In this document: piece after piece, positions 44,607-56,900 of the stretch | How the letters are laid out: every line of letters begins with the position of its first letter | Numbering within the stretch: the first letter of the stretch is position 1 | Assembly (NCBI RefSeq): GCF_002102255.1 | Contig: NZ_LQPH01000148.1 | Span: 84,102 to 148,101 of the forward strand | DNA: 64,000 nucleotides | Origin: Mycobacterium nebraskense | Lineage (GTDB): Bacteria > Actinomycetota > Actinomycetes > Mycobacteriales > Mycobacteriaceae | Direction of reading: 5' to 3' | The notes under the pieces: model-generated | Seen by the model: the letters and a program-made list of their open reading frames with translations, nothing else | Told to the model about the DNA's origin: nothing | The model's database searches: none | Made by a program: the position numbers and the translations under genes

Positions 44607-47600
44607 ATGACCAGCAACTCCGAAGAGCTCGTCAAGGCCCTCCGCGCATCGCTGAAGGAAAACGAACGGCTGAAGCGCGAGGCCCGCGAATACCTCGCCG
44701 CGGCAACCGAACCCGTGGCGGTGGTCGGGATGGGCTGCCGTTATCCGGGTGGGGTGGATTCCCCGGAGGCCTTGTGGCAGATGGTGGTCGAGTGCCGCGA
44801 TGTGGTCTCGGACTTCCCGGCCGACCGAGGCTGGAACTTGGCGGGCCTGTTCGATCCCGACCCCGACGCGGTCGGAAAGTCCTATGCCCGGTGCGGCGGC
44901 TTTCTGGCCGACGCGGCCGACTTCGACGCCGCGTTCTTCGGCATCGCACCCAGCGAGGCGCTGGCGATGGACCCGCAGCAACGCCTGTTGTTGGAGGTGT
45001 CCTGGGAGGCGTTGGAGCGGGCCGGAATTGACCCCGCCGCCCTGCGCGGTTCGGCGACGGGCGTGTTCGCCGGGATTTTCCACGGCTCGTACGGCGGCCA
45101 GGGTCGGGTGCCGGGCCACCTGGAGCGCTACGGGCTGCGCGGGTCGACGCTGAGTGTGGCGTCGGGCCGGGTGGCCTACGCGCTGGGCCTGGAGGGCCCG
45201 GCCGTTTCGGTCGATACGGCCTGTTCCTCGTCGTTGGTGGCCATGCATCTGGCGGCGCGGTCGCTGCGCTCCGGCGAGTGCGACCTGGCGCTGGCCGGCG
45301 GCGTGACGGTGATGGCGACCCCGGCGATGTTCATCGAGTTCAGCCGGCAGCGGGCGCTGGCCTCCGACGGGCGGTGCAAGGCCTACGCGGGCGCCGCCGA
45401 CGGTACCGGCTTTTCCGAAGGCGTCGGCGTGCTGGTGCTGGAACGGCTGTCCGACGCGCGGCGGTTGGGGCATCCGGTGCTGGCGCTGTTGCGCGGATCG
45501 GCGGTGAACCAGGACGGCGCCTCGAACGGACTGGCGACGCCCAACGGGCCGTCGCAGCAGCGGGTAATCCGCGCCGCGCTGGCCGATGCGCGCCTGCACA
45601 CGGTGGACGTGGATCTGGTGGAGGGGCACGGCACGGGCACCACGCTCGGGGATCCGATTGAGGCGCAAGCGGTTTTGGCGACGTACGGGCAGGACCGTCC
45701 GGCGGACCGGCCGCTGTGGTTGGGGTCGATCAAGTCCAACATGGGCCACACCTCGGCGGCGGCGGGCGCAGGCGGGGTGATCAAGATGGTGCAGGCGATC
45801 CGGCACGGGGTGATGCCCAAGACGTTGCACGTGGATGTGCCTACGCCGCACGTGGATTGGTCGGCGGGGGCGGTGTCGTTGCTGACCGAGGCGCGGGAAT
45901 GGCCGGCGCAGGACCGGCCGCGTCGCGCGGGGGTGTCGTCGTTCGGGATCAGCGGCACCAATGCGCACGTCATCGTGGAGCAACCGCCGCAGGAGACCGA
46001 AAGCCTCGCGCCGGCAGGTGATGACGCGCCAGCGCCGTGGGTGCTGTCGGCCCGGTCGGCCGACGCGCTGGCCAACCAGGCGTCCCGGCTCCTCGCGCGG
46101 GTGAACGACGACCCGGATTTGCGTGTGGTCGACGTGGCCTGGTCGTTGGTCTCGACGCGGTCGCTGTTCGAGCACCGCGCCGTGCTGGTGGGCGCCGACC
46201 GCCAGCGCCTGCTGGCGGGCCTGGCCGAAGTCGCCGACGGCGCGCCGGGCGCCGGTGCGGTGGTGGGTCGGGCGCAACCGGTGGGCAAGACGGTGTTCGT
46301 GTTTCCCGGGCAGGGCTCGCAATGGGTCGGCATGGGAGCCGAATTGCTGGACAGTTCGGCGGTATTCGCCGAACACCTGCAGCGCTGCGAAAAGGCGCTC
46401 GCCGAACACGTGGAGTGGTCGTTGATCGACGTCATCCGCGGTGCGCCCGGTGCACCCGGGCTGGACCGGGTGGACGTGGTGCAGCCGGCGCTGTGGGCGG
46501 TGATGGTGTCGCTGGCCGAGCTGTGGCGCTCGGTGGGCGTGGTCCCCGATGCGGTGATCGGTCATTCGCAGGGCGAGATCGCGGCGGCCTGTGTGGCGGG
46601 GGCGCTTTCGCTGGAGGACGCCGCCAGGGTGGTGGCGCTGCGAAGCCGGCTGCTGGTGGAATTGTCGGGTGCGGGCGGCATGGTGTCGCTGGCGTGCGGC
46701 CTGGCCCGGGCCGAGGAATTGATCGCCGAGTGGGGCGATAGGTTGAATATCGCCGCCGTCAACGGTGTTTCGGCGGTGGTGGTGTCCGGCGAGGTGGATG
46801 CCCTCGACGAGTTGATGCTCCGCTGCGAGGCCGATGACGTGCGTGCCCGCCGGATCGACGTCGACTACGCCTCCCACTCCGGGCACGTCGACGCGATCCG
46901 TTCGGCGCTGGCCGAGGCGCTGGCCGGCATCGAGCCGCGGTCGTCCTTGGTCGCCCTGTTCTCCACCGTGACCGGTGAACTGCTGGACACCGCGGGTCTG
47001 GACGCCGACTACTGGTACCGAAGCATCCGGCAGACGGTCCAGTTCGAACGGGCGGTGCGCAAAGCGTGCAGCGCCGGGTATGGCGTGTTCGTCGAATCCA
47101 GCCCGCACCCGGTGCTGCTCGCCGCCGTCGAGGAGACGCTGGCCGATTGCGGCAGCGAAGCGCTCGTCTTCCCGTCGCTGGGCCGTGATGATGGTTCGTT
47201 GCAACGGTTTTGGCTTTCGGCGGGTCAGGCCCACGTGGCCGGCGTGCCAGTCGACTGGCGGGCCGCCATCGCCGGCTTGGGCGGGCGGCGTGTGGATTTG
47301 CCGACCTATGGCTTTGTGCGGCAACGCTTTTGGTTGCCGGGCGGGTCGACGGGGTCAGGGGACGTGGCCACCCTGGGGCTGGCGGGCGCGCAACACGCTC
47401 TGCTGGGCGCGGTGATGCAGCGGCCCGATTCCGGCGGGGTGGTGCTGACGGGCAGGCTGTCGACGGCCGCCCAGCCCTGGCTGGCCGACCACGCGGTGGG
47501 CGGCACGGTGTTGTTCCCCGGTGCGGGATTCGTGGAGCTGGCCATCCGCGCCGGCGACGAGGTCGGCTGTGGTGTCCTCGAGGAGCTGACGTTGTCGGCC

Positions 47601-50600
47601 CCCTTGGTGCTGCCGGCTACGGACGGTGTGCAGGTGCAGGTGGTGGTCGGGGCCGCCGCGGAATCGGGGCAGCGCGAGCTGTCGGTGTATTCGGCCGGCG
47701 CTCAGTCGGAGTGGGTGCTGCACGCCCAGGGCCTGTTGAGTCCCGCAGCAGCGGCGCCGGCCACGGATCTGTCGGTGTGGCCCCCGGTGGGGGCGACGCC
47801 TGTGGATGTGGCCGACGCCTACGCACGGCTGGCCGAGCGGGGCTACGAGTACGGCCGGGCATTCCGCGGCCTGCGGGCTATGTGGCGGCGGGGGGACGAG
47901 GTCTTCGCCGACGTCGCGCTGCCCGACGACCTGGGCGCGCAGGACGGTGGCTTCGGGATACATCCGGTGTTGTTGGACGCGGCGCTGCACGCGATCGGTG
48001 TAGCCGCCGAGCGGGGCCAGACCGTGTTGCCGTTCTCCTGGCAGGGGGTGTCGCTGCACGCGGCGGGCGCGTCGCGGGCGCGGGTCCGGGTAGCGCCGTC
48101 CGGTGCCGGGGCGGTGTCGGTGGAATTGGCCGATGGCTCCGGGCTGCCGGTGTTGTCGGTGCGCTCGATGGCGATGCGCCCAGTGTCGGCCGAGCAGTTG
48201 TCGCTCGCGGCGGCGCCCGCCGAGGGGTTGTTCGAGGTGGCGTGGTCACCAATATCGCTGGCCGACAACGGCAGCGATCACGATGCCGCGCTGTGGGAGC
48301 CGGGCGCGCGCGGCGGGGATGTGGTGCGGTCGGTGCACGCGGCCACCACCGAGGCGTTGGGCGCGCTGCAATCGTGGCTGCGCGACGCCGGGTCCGGAGT
48401 ATTGGTGGTGCAGACCCGCGGGGCGGTCGCGCTCGCCGGTGAGGACGTCGCGGACCTGGCCGGTGCGGCGGTGTGGGGGCTGGTGCGGTCGGCCCAGGCC
48501 GAGCATCCGGGCCGGGTGGTATTGATCGACTCCGATGGATCGTTGGATGCGCGGGCGGTAATCGGCTGCGGCGAGACGCAATTGGCGGTCCGCGCCGGCG
48601 TGGTTTATGCGGCCCGGATGCGGCCGGTGCGAAAGGGCTCGGTGTTGCGGCTGCCGTCCGGGGGCTGGCGGCTGGACGCCGGCAGCGGGGGCACGCTCGA
48701 GGACCTGGTGGTGGGCCCGTGCCCGCGGGTGGAACTGGAGCCCGGCCAGGTTCGGGTGGCGGTGGCCGCGGTCGGGGTGAACTTCCGGGATGTGTTGGTG
48801 GCCTTGGGCATGTATCCCGGCGGTGGCCAGTTGGGCGCCGAGGGCGCCGGTGTGGTCGTCGAGGTCGGCCCCGGTGTGGCCGGGTTGGCGGTCGGCGATG
48901 CGGTGATGGGGCTGCTGGGGGTGGTCGGTTCCGAAGCGGTGGTGGATCAGCGGTTGGTGACACCGGTGCCGGCGGGCTGGTCGCTGGCCACGGCCGCGGG
49001 TGTGCCGGTGGTGTTTCTGACCGCGCTGTACGGATTGTCGGTGCTGGCGGGGTTGCGCGCCGGCGAGCGGGTGCTGGTGCACGCCGCCACCGGCGGGGTG
49101 GGCATGGCGGCTGTGCAGCTGGCCCGGTACTGGGGCGCGGAGGTTTTCGCCACCGCGAGTCGCGGCAAGTGGGACACCTTGCGCGCGATGGGATTCGACG
49201 ACGACCACATCGGCGATTCGCGGACGCTCGACTTCGAGGAGAAGTTCTCGACGGCCACCGGCGGTGCCGGGGTGGACGTGGTGCTCAATTCCCTGGCCGG
49301 TGAGTTCACCGACGCGTCGCTGCGCCTGCTGGCCCCCGGCGGGCGCTTCATCGAGATGGGCAAAACGGACGTCCGGGATCCGCACGTCATCGCCGAACAG
49401 TATCGGGGCGCGCAGTATCGCGCCTTCGACCTTCTCGAGGCCGGCGCCGACCGTACCGCGGCGATGCTGGCCCAGATCGTCGAACTGTTGCGCGCCGGTG
49501 CCTTGGCGCCGTTGCCGCTCAAGACTTTTGACGTCCGCTGCGCCCCGGCCGCGTACCGGTTCGTCAGCCAGGCCCGCCACATCGGCAAGGTCGCGCTGAC
49601 CATCCCATCCGGGCCCGGCGCGCTGCTCAGTGGGTGTGGCGGGCTGGCCGGCGGCAGTGTGGTGATCACCGGTGGCACCGGCATGGCCGGCTCGGCACTG
49701 GCGCGTCACCTCGTCGATCGGTATGGCGTCGCCCACGTCGTGCTGGCCAGCCGTGCCGGTGCCGGGGCTGCGGGGGTCGCCGAGTTGGTGGATGGCCTGC
49801 GGGAGGCCGGCGCCGGCGTGTCGGTGGTGGCCTGCGATGTCGCCGACCGGGATGCGGTCGCGGCGATGCTGGCACAGATACCGGCGCAGTATCCGCTGCG
49901 CGGTGTGGTTCACGCGGCCGGCGTTCTCGATGATGGGCTGGTCTTGTCGCTGACCCCGGATCGGGTGGATGCGGTGTTGCGCGCCAAGGTCGACGGGGCC
50001 TGGCATCTGCACGAGCTGACGCGCGACCTGGATCTGTCTGCGTTCGTGGTGTTTTCGTCGATGGCCGGGATCGTGGGCACACCGGGTCAGGCAAATTACG
50101 CGGCCGCCAACAGCTTCCTAGACGGGCTGGTCGCGTATCGCCGCGCGCACGGGATTGCGGGCCTGTCGCTGGCCTGGGGCCTGTGGGAGCAAGCCTCGGC
50201 GATGACGGCCCACCTCGGCGAACGCGATAAGGCCCGGATGAGCAGGATCGGGATCGCGCCACTGTCCACCGAGGAGGCGCTGGAGTCGTTCGACGCCGCC
50301 ATGCTGGTCGACGCCCCGGTGCTGATGGCCGCCCGCCTGGATCGGGTCGCCCTGTCCGACAATGCCGCCGGGCTGCCCCCACTGTTGAGCGAGCTCGCCG
50401 CCCGCACCACCCGGCGCGTTGTCGACGACGTCGACACGACCGCCCTGATGACCGGTCTCACGGCGCGCCTGCACGGCTTGACCCCCGAGGCGCGACAGCG
50501 TGAACTGGTGGACCTGGTCTGCGGGAACGCGGCGACGGTGCTCGGGCTGCCCAACCCCGCGGACATCAACGCCGGCCGCGCATTCCAAGACCTTGGCTTC

Positions 50601-50978
50601 GATTCGCTGACGGCCGTCGAGCTGCGCAACCGGCTGAAAACCGCTACGGGCCTGACACTTTCGCCCACGTTGATCTTCGACTACCCGACGCCGGCGGTGC
50701 TGGCCGGGCACCTGGACACCCAACTGAGCACCACGGCGGGGAGCGACCAGCCGAACCTGATGGCACGGTTCACCGACATCACCCGCGAATTGCAGGCACT
50801 GCTCAACCAACCCAATTGGGACGCCGGCGACAAATCGACGTTGAGGGCCCGCCTGCAGAACCTGCTCGCCGCGCTAGGCCCTGAAGATCACCGCGATCCC
50901 GAAGGCCTCGACGCCGACCTCGATGCCGCCACCGAAAGCCAACTCTTTGCGATCCTCGATGAAGAACTCGGCCGCTGA
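44607..50978 (+). CDS. pks7: Modular type I PKS: KS-AT-DH-ER-KR-ACP, methylmalonyl-type
   Basis: 2123 aa, one fully reducing module. An N-terminal docking coil (SEELVKALRASLKENERLKRE) is followed by KS with Cys206 (DTACSSS). The AT has Ser654 (GHSQGE) and YASH at 754-757, the methylmalonyl-CoA pattern. DH has His962 (HxxxGxxxxP) and the DAALH helix. ER has HAATGGVGMAAVQLA. KR has GGTGMAGSA and the LDD motif of B-type ketoreductases. ACP has Ser2000 (GFDSL), and the C-terminus is a docking segment ATESQLFAILDEELGR. It would add one methyl-branched saturated unit. Mtb Pks7 has 2126 aa. The ATG at 44607 is chosen over an upstream TTG (44589). pks8 starts 7 nt after the stop. Confidence 0.95.
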   Translation: MTSNSEELVKALRASLKENERLKREAREYLAAATEPVAVVGMGCRYPGGVDSPEALWQMVVECRDVVSDFPADRGWNLAGLFDPDPDAVGKSYARCGGFLADAADFDAAFFGIAPSEALAMDPQQRLLLEVSWEALERAGIDPAALRGSATGVFAGIFHGSYGGQGRVPGHLERYGLRGSTLSVASGRVAYALGLEGPAVSVDTACSSSLVAMHLAARSLRSGECDLALAGGVTVMATPAMFIEFSRQRALASDGRCKAYAGAADGTGFSEGVGVLVLERLSDARRLGHPVLALLRGSAVNQDGASNGLATPNGPSQQRVIRAALADARLHTVDVDLVEGHGTGTTLGDPIEAQAVLATYGQDRPADRPLWLGSIKSNMGHTSAAAGAGGVIKMVQAIRHGVMPKTLHVDVPTPHVDWSAGAVSLLTEAREWPAQDRPRRAGVSSFGISGTNAHVIVEQPPQETESLAPAGDDAPAPWVLSARSADALANQASRLLARVNDDPDLRVVDVAWSLVSTRSLFEHRAVLVGADRQRLLAGLAEVADGAPGAGAVVGRAQPVGKTVFVFPGQGSQWVGMGAELLDSSAVFAEHLQRCEKALAEHVEWSLIDVIRGAPGAPGLDRVDVVQPALWAVMVSLAELWRSVGVVPDAVIGHSQGEIAAACVAGALSLEDAARVVALRSRLLVELSGAGGMVSLACGLARAEELIAEWGDRLNIAAVNGVSAVVVSGEVDALDELMLRCEADDVRARRIDVDYASHSGHVDAIRSALAEALAGIEPRSSLVALFSTVTGELLDTAGLDADYWYRSIRQTVQFERAVRKACSAGYGVFVESSPHPVLLAAVEETLADCGSEALVFPSLGRDDGSLQRFWLSAGQAHVAGVPVDWRAAIAGLGGRRVDLPTYGFVRQRFWLPGGSTGSGDVATLGLAGAQHALLGAVMQRPDSGGVVLTGRLSTAAQPWLADHAVGGTVLFPGAGFVELAIRAGDEVGCGVLEELTLSAPLVLPATDGVQVQVVVGAAAESGQRELSVYSAGAQSEWVLHAQGLLSPAAAAPATDLSVWPPVGATPVDVADAYARLAERGYEYGRAFRGLRAMWRRGDEVFADVALPDDLGAQDGGFGIHPVLLDAALHAIGVAAERGQTVLPFSWQGVSLHAAGASRARVRVAPSGAGAVSVELADGSGLPVLSVRSMAMRPVSAEQLSLAAAPAEGLFEVAWSPISLADNGSDHDAALWEPGARGGDVVRSVHAATTEALGALQSWLRDAGSGVLVVQTRGAVALAGEDVADLAGAAVWGLVRSAQAEHPGRVVLIDSDGSLDARAVIGCGETQLAVRAGVVYAARMRPVRKGSVLRLPSGGWRLDAGSGGTLEDLVVGPCPRVELEPGQVRVAVAAVGVNFRDVLVALGMYPGGGQLGAEGAGVVVEVGPGVAGLAVGDAVMGLLGVVGSEAVVDQRLVTPVPAGWSLATAAGVPVVFLTALYGLSVLAGLRAGERVLVHAATGGVGMAAVQLARYWGAEVFATASRGKWDTLRAMGFDDDHIGDSRTLDFEEKFSTATGGAGVDVVLNSLAGEFTDASLRLLAPGGRFIEMGKTDVRDPHVIAEQYRGAQYRAFDLLEAGADRTAAMLAQIVELLRAGALAPLPLKTFDVRCAPAAYRFVSQARHIGKVALTIPSGPGALLSGCGGLAGGSVVITGGTGMAGSALARHLVDRYGVAHVVLASRAGAGAAGVAELVDGLREAGAGVSVVACDVADRDAVAAMLAQIPAQYPLRGVVHAAGVLDDGLVLSLTPDRVDAVLRAKVDGAWHLHELTRDLDLSAFVVFSSMAGIVGTPGQANYAAANSFLDGLVAYRRAHGIAGLSLAWGLWEQASAMTAHLGERDKARMSRIGIAPLSTEEALESFDAAMLVDAPVLMAARLDRVALSDNAAGLPPLLSELAARTTRRVVDDVDTTALMTGLTARLHGLTPEARQRELVDLVCGNAATVLGLPNPADINAGRAFQDLGFDSLTAVELRNRLKTATGLTLSPTLIFDYPTPAVLAGHLDTQLSTTAGSDQPNLMARFTDITRELQALLNQPNWDAGDKSTLRARLQNLLAALGPEDHRDPEGLDADLDAATESQLFAILDEELGR

Positions 50979-50985
50979 GACCGCG

Positions 50986-53900
50986 ATGCCGGATACCACG
51001 CAGCATGTCGATTACCTGAAGCGCCTGACGGCGGATCTCAGGCGGGCGCGGCGACGCGTCTCGGAGTTGGAAGGCCAGCTGTCCGAACCGATCGCGGTGG
51101 TGGGCATGGCGTGCCGCTACGCCGGCGGGGTGGATTCGCCGGAGACCCTGTGGGAAATGGTGAACGACGGCCGCGACACGGTCTCGGATTTCCCGGCTGA
51201 TCGCGGCTGGGATGTCGAGGAGCTGTATGACCCGGATCCCGACGCGGCGGGGAAGATGTACACGCGCCAGGGCAGCTTTTTGCGCGACGCCGGGGACTTC
51301 GACGCCGGATTCTTCGGCGTCGGGCCCAGCGAGGCCCTGGCGATGGATCCCCAGCAGCGGTTGATGCTGGAGATCTCCTGGGAAGCGTTGGAGCGGGCGG
51401 GTATTGACCCGCTGGCGTTGCGCGGCTCGGCGACCGGAGTGTTCGCCGGTGTCATCCACGCCGGCTACGGCGGCGAGGTGAAGGGCGAGCTGGAGGGCTA
51501 CGGGCTGACCGGTTCGACCCTGAGTGTGGCCTCGGGCCGGGTGTCGTACGTGTTGGGGCTGGAAGGCCCTGCGGTGTCGGTGGATACGGCGTGTTCGTCG
51601 TCGTTGGTGGCCATGCATCTGGCGGCGCAGTCGCTGCGCTCCGGGGAGTGTGACCTGGCGCTGGCCGGTGGCGTGACGGTGATGGCCACGCCCGCCGCGT
51701 TCGTGGAGTTCAGCCGGCAGCGGGCGCTGGCCCCGGACGGCCGGTGCAAGGTGTACGCCGGCGCCGCGGACGGGACGTCGTGGTCGGAAGGCGCGGGCGT
51801 CCTGGTGCTGGAGCGGCTTGCCGATGCGCGACGGCTGGGGCATCCGGTGGTCGCGATACTGCGGAGTTCGGCAGTGAACCAGGACGGGGCGTCGAACGGC
51901 CTGACCGCGCCCAACGGGCCGTCGCAGCAGCGGGTGATCCGCGCCGCGCTGGCGAACGCCGGGTTGGCCGCGGCGGATGTCGACATGGTCGAGGGCCACG
52001 GCACCGGAACGGTTTTGGGCGATCCCATCGAGGCCCAGGCCCTGTTGGCGACGTACGGGCGGGACCGGCCGGCGGACCGGCCGCTGTGGCTGGGATCGAT
52101 CAAATCGAACATTGGTCACACGTCGGCCGCGGCCGGAGTGGCCGGGGTGATCAAGATGGTGCAGGCGATGCGGCAAGGGGTGATGCCCAAGACGCTGCAC
52201 GTGGATGTGCCGTCGCCGCACGTGGACTGGTCCGCGGGCGCGGTGTCGCTGTTGACCGAGCCCCGGCCGTGGCCGGCGCGGGACGGCCAGCGCCGGGCCG
52301 GGGTGTCGTCGTTCGGGATCAGCGGGACGAACGCCCACGTCATCGTCGAGCAGCCGCCCGCTGAGCCGGAAGCCGTTGCGGCGCAAGCCGATAACTCTCA
52401 ACCCGTGGTGGCGTGGGTGGTGTCGGCCCGGTCGGCCGACGCGCTGGCCGCTCAGGCTGGCCGGCTGTCGGCCCACCTGGACGCCGAGCCGGGCCTGCGC
52501 GCCGTCGACGTGGGCTGGTCGCTGGCCACCACCCGGGCGGCCCTGGAACACCGCGCGGTAGTGGTGGGTGGCGATCGCGACATCCTGATGGCCGTGCTGG
52601 CGGGGGTGGCGTCCGGGGAGCCGGGCCCGACCGTGGCGGTCGGGCGCACCCGCCCGATCGGTAAGCGCGCGTTCGTGTTTCCCGGCCAGGGCTCGCAGCG
52701 GCTCGGGATGGGGCGCGAACTGCATCAGCGCTTTCCGGTGTTCGCCGAGGCCTTCGACGAAGCGGTGGCGGCGGTGGATGGGCATGCGCGGTTGCCGCTG
52801 CGCGACGTGATGTGGGGCACCGACCCGGAGTTGTTGGAGAGCACGGAGTTTGCCCAGCCAGCGCTGTTCGTGCTCGAGATCGCCCTGGCGGCCCTGTGGC
52901 AATCCTGGGGAGTGACACCCGATGTGGTGATCGGCCACTCGGTGGGGGAGATCGCCGCGGCCTGTGTGGCCGGGGTGCTGTCGCTACAGGACGCGGCGCG
53001 GGTGGTGGCGGCCCGCGGCCGGTTGATGGCGGCGCTGCCGGCCGGCGGGGTGATGGTGGCGGTGACCGCCACCGAGGCCGAGGTCGCGCCGCTGCTGAAC
53101 GACGGCGTGAGCGTCGCGGCGGTCAACGGCCCCGACGCGGTGGTGCTTTCGGGCGAGCGGGCCGCGGTGACGGCCGTGGCGGATCGGCTGACCGACTGCG
53201 GCAGGCGGGTGCGGCAGCTGGCCGTCTCGCACGCGTTCCATTCGCCGCTCATGGAGCCCATGATCGAGGAGTTCTCCGCGGTCGTGGCCGGGGTGTCGCC
53301 CGGTGTGCCGCGAATCGACCTGGTGTCCAACGTGACCGGGCAACTGGCCGGCCCCGGATACGGCTCTGCCGACTACTGGGTCGAGCACGTGCGCCGGCCC
53401 GTGCGGTTCGTCGACGGTGTGCGGCTGGCCGAATCGCTGGGCGCCGGCGTGTTCGTCGAGGTGGGGCCGGGCGCGGCGTTGACGACAGCGGTGGAACAGT
53501 CCGTGGCGACCGAGCCGGCCGTTTCGGCGGTGTCGATGGCCAAGGGTCGCCCCGAAGTCGACTCGATTTTGTTGGCGGCCGGGCAGTTGTTCGCCTCCGG
53601 CGCCGACGTCGACTGGGCCAAGGTGTTCGCCGGCCTGGCCGCGCAGAGGGTCGACCTGCCGACCTATGCCTTTCAGCGGCGCAGGTTTTGGCTGTCGTCC
53701 GAGTCGGTGGGCGCCCGGGACACCGCCAGCTTGGGTCTGGCCGCGGCCGAGCATGCGCTGTTGGGTGCGGTGGTGGAGCGGCCCGATTCGGGCGGTGTGG
53801 TGTTGGCGGGCCGGCTGTCGGCGGCGGCTCAGCCGTGGCTGGCCGATCACGCGGTGACCGGGACGGTGTTGTTCCCTGGCGCGGGGTTTGTGGAGCTGAC

Positions 53901-56900
53901 GCTGCGGGCGGGCGACGAGGTCGGCTGTCCGGTGATCGAGGAGCTGACGCTGTCGGCCCCGTTGGCATTGCCGAGCACCGGCGCGGTGCGCGTGCAGGTG
54001 GTGGTGGATGCCGCCGGCGAGAGCGGATCCCGTGCGGTAGCCGTGTATTCGCAGGCCGGCTCGGAGTGGACGTTGCATGCCCAGGGCGTGTTGAGCGAGG
54101 GCTCGCCCGCGCCCGATGCGGATCTGTCGGTGTGGCCGCCCGTCGGTGCCACGGCGGTCGATGTGGCGGGTGCCTACGACGATTTGGCCGCGCGCGGCTA
54201 CGGGTATGGCCCGGCGTTTCGGGGCCTGCGGAAGGTGTGGCGGCGGGGGGCTGAGATCTTCGCCGAGGTCGAGGCCCCGCAGGACGCCGGTGTGACGGTG
54301 GGCGGCTTCGGGATTCATCCGGTGGTGCTGGATGCCGCCTTGCATGCCCTGGGGGTGGCCGACGAGCGGGCCGAGACCGTCCTGCCGTTCTCCTGGCAAG
54401 GGGTGTGTTTGCATGCGGCCGGGGCGTCGCGCGTCCGGGTGCGGCTGGCGCCGGTCGGCAAGGGCGCCGTGTCGGTGGAACTGGCCGATTCGTCGGGCTT
54501 GCCGGTGCTGTCGGTGCGTGAGCTGGTGACGCGTCCGGTCTCGGCCGCGCAGCTGTCGGCGGCCGCGGCGGCGCGATCCGGTGGCGGGGACCTCCTGGAG
54601 GCGGTGTGGTCCCCGGTTCCGTTGATGGACAACGGTAGCGGTGCGGTTCCCGAGGTGTGGCAGCCGCCGACGAATGGCCGGGGCGTGGTCGGCTCGGTCT
54701 ATGCCGCCACCCATGAGGCGTTGGGCGTATTGCAGTCCCGGGGTGATGGCGCCGGGCCGCTGGTGGTGCTGACCCGCGGCGCGGTCGCGCTGGCCGGCGA
54801 GGACGTGTCGGATCTGGCCGGTGCGGCGGTGTGGGGGCTGGTGCGGTCGGCGCAGGCCGAGCATCCGGGCCGGGCGGTGCTGATCGACTCCGATGGATCC
54901 CTCGACCTGGGGTCCGTAGTCGACTGCGGTGAGCCGCAATTGGTGGTGCGCGAGGGTGTCGCCTACGGGGCCAGGCTCAGACCGATCAAGGCGCACCCGG
55001 TGTTGCGGTTGCCCGAGGCGCCGTCGGTGTGGCGGCTGGCCGCCGGTGACGCCGGGACGCTGGAGGATCTGGCCGTGCAGTCCGGCCCGCCGGCGGAACT
55101 GGCCGCCGGTCAGGTGCGGGTGGCGGTGGCCGCGGCCGGGGTGAACTTCCGCGACGTGCTGGTGGCCCTGGGCATGTATCCGGGTGCCGCGCAGCTGGGC
55201 GCCGAGGGTGCCGGACTGGTGGCCGAGATCGGCCCCGGTGTGACGGATCTGGCCGTCGGCGACGCGGTCATGGGGATCTTGGGCCTGACGGGATCGGAGG
55301 CAGCCGTCGATCGGCGGTTGGTGACGCGGGTGCCGCCGGGATGGTCGTTCGCCGAGGCCGCGGGCGTGCCGGTGGTGTTCTTGACGGCGTACTACGGGTT
55401 GTCGGTCCTGGGCGGCCTGCGCGCCGGCGAGCGGGTGCTGGTGCATGCTGCCGCCGGCGGGGTGGGCATGGCGGCCGTGCAGCTGGCCCGGCATTGGGGC
55501 GCGGAGGTTTTCGCGACCGCGAGTCGCGGTAAGTGGGACACCCTGCGCGCCATGGGGTTCGACGACGAGCACATCGGGGATTCGCGAACGCTGGACTTCG
55601 AGGACAAGTTCTCCGCCGCCACGAGCGGTGCCGGCATGGACGTCGTGCTGAACTCGCTGGCCGGCGAGTTCACCGATGCCTCGCTGCGCTTGTTGGGCCC
55701 TGGTGGGCGCTTCATCGAGATGGGCAAGACCGACCTGCGCGACCCAGAGCTCCTGGCCCAATCCCACCCGGGTATGGGCTACCGCGCGTTCGATCTGATG
55801 GAGGCCGGCCCGGACCGCATCGCGGAGATGCTGGCCGAATTGATGCGATTGTTCGCGGCCGGAGCGCTGGAGCCCCTGCCGGTCAAGGCCTTCGATGTGC
55901 GTTGCGCCGCAGACGCTTACCGGTTCGTCAGCCAGGCCCGCCACATCGGCAAGGTTGTGCTCACCATGCCCGACGGGCCCGCCGGGCTGGCCGGCGGTAC
56001 CGCATTGATCACCGGTGGGACCGGCATGGCGGGTTCGGCCGTGGCCCGTCACCTGGTCGACCGCTACCGGGTGCCGCACGTCATGCTGGTCAGCCGCAGC
56101 GGTGAGCGGGCCGACGGGCTGTCCGGGCTGGTCGCCGAGCTGTGCGAGGCCGGGGCTGAGGTATCGGTGGTGGCCTGCGATGTCGGCGACCGCGACGCCG
56201 TGGCGGGGCTGCTGGCGCAGGTGCCGGCGCGTTTCCCGCTGCGCGGGGTGTTCCATGCGGCGGGCGTGCTCGACGACGCGGTGATCGCCTCACTGACGCC
56301 GGAGCGCATCGATGCGGTGCTGCGGTCCAAGGTCGACGGGGCTTGGCACCTGCACGAGCTGACCCGGGAGCTGGATCTCTCGGCGTTCGTGGTGTTTTCG
56401 TCGATGGCGGGGATCGTGGGCGCCCCGGGTCAGGGCAACTACGCGGCCGCCAACAGTTTCCTTGACGGCCTGGCGGCGTATCGCCGCGCCCACCGCCTGC
56501 CCGGCTTGTCGATCGCTTGGGGGATGTGGGAAGAGGCGTCGGCCATGACCCAGCACCTCGGGGATCGCGACAGGGCCCGGATGAGCCGTGCCGGGCTGGC
56601 CGCGCTGTCCACCCGGCAGGCGCTCGACCTGCTCGACGCCGCGCTGCTGGCCGAGCCCGCCGTCGTCGTGGCCACCCGCCTCGATACCGCCGCGCTGGCT
56701 CACGCGGGCGCCGCGCTGCCGCCGCTGTTGAGCCAGTTGGCCACTCGGCGGGCGCGGCGGGTCCTCGACCCCACCGACATGGTGTCGTTGACGGGCCTGC
56801 GGGCGCGGCTGGAGGGCCTGGCCCCCGAGCAGCGGCGGCGCGAGCTGGTGGAACTGGTCTGTGGCAATGCGGCCACGGTGTTGGGTCACAGCACCGCGGA

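Noticed and set aside
52984..56256. 1090-codon open frame antisense to pks8, and similar ones at 44322-47324 and 50803-52938
   Set aside because: Shadows of GC-rich PKS modules; they repeat because the modules repeat and show no domain of their own.
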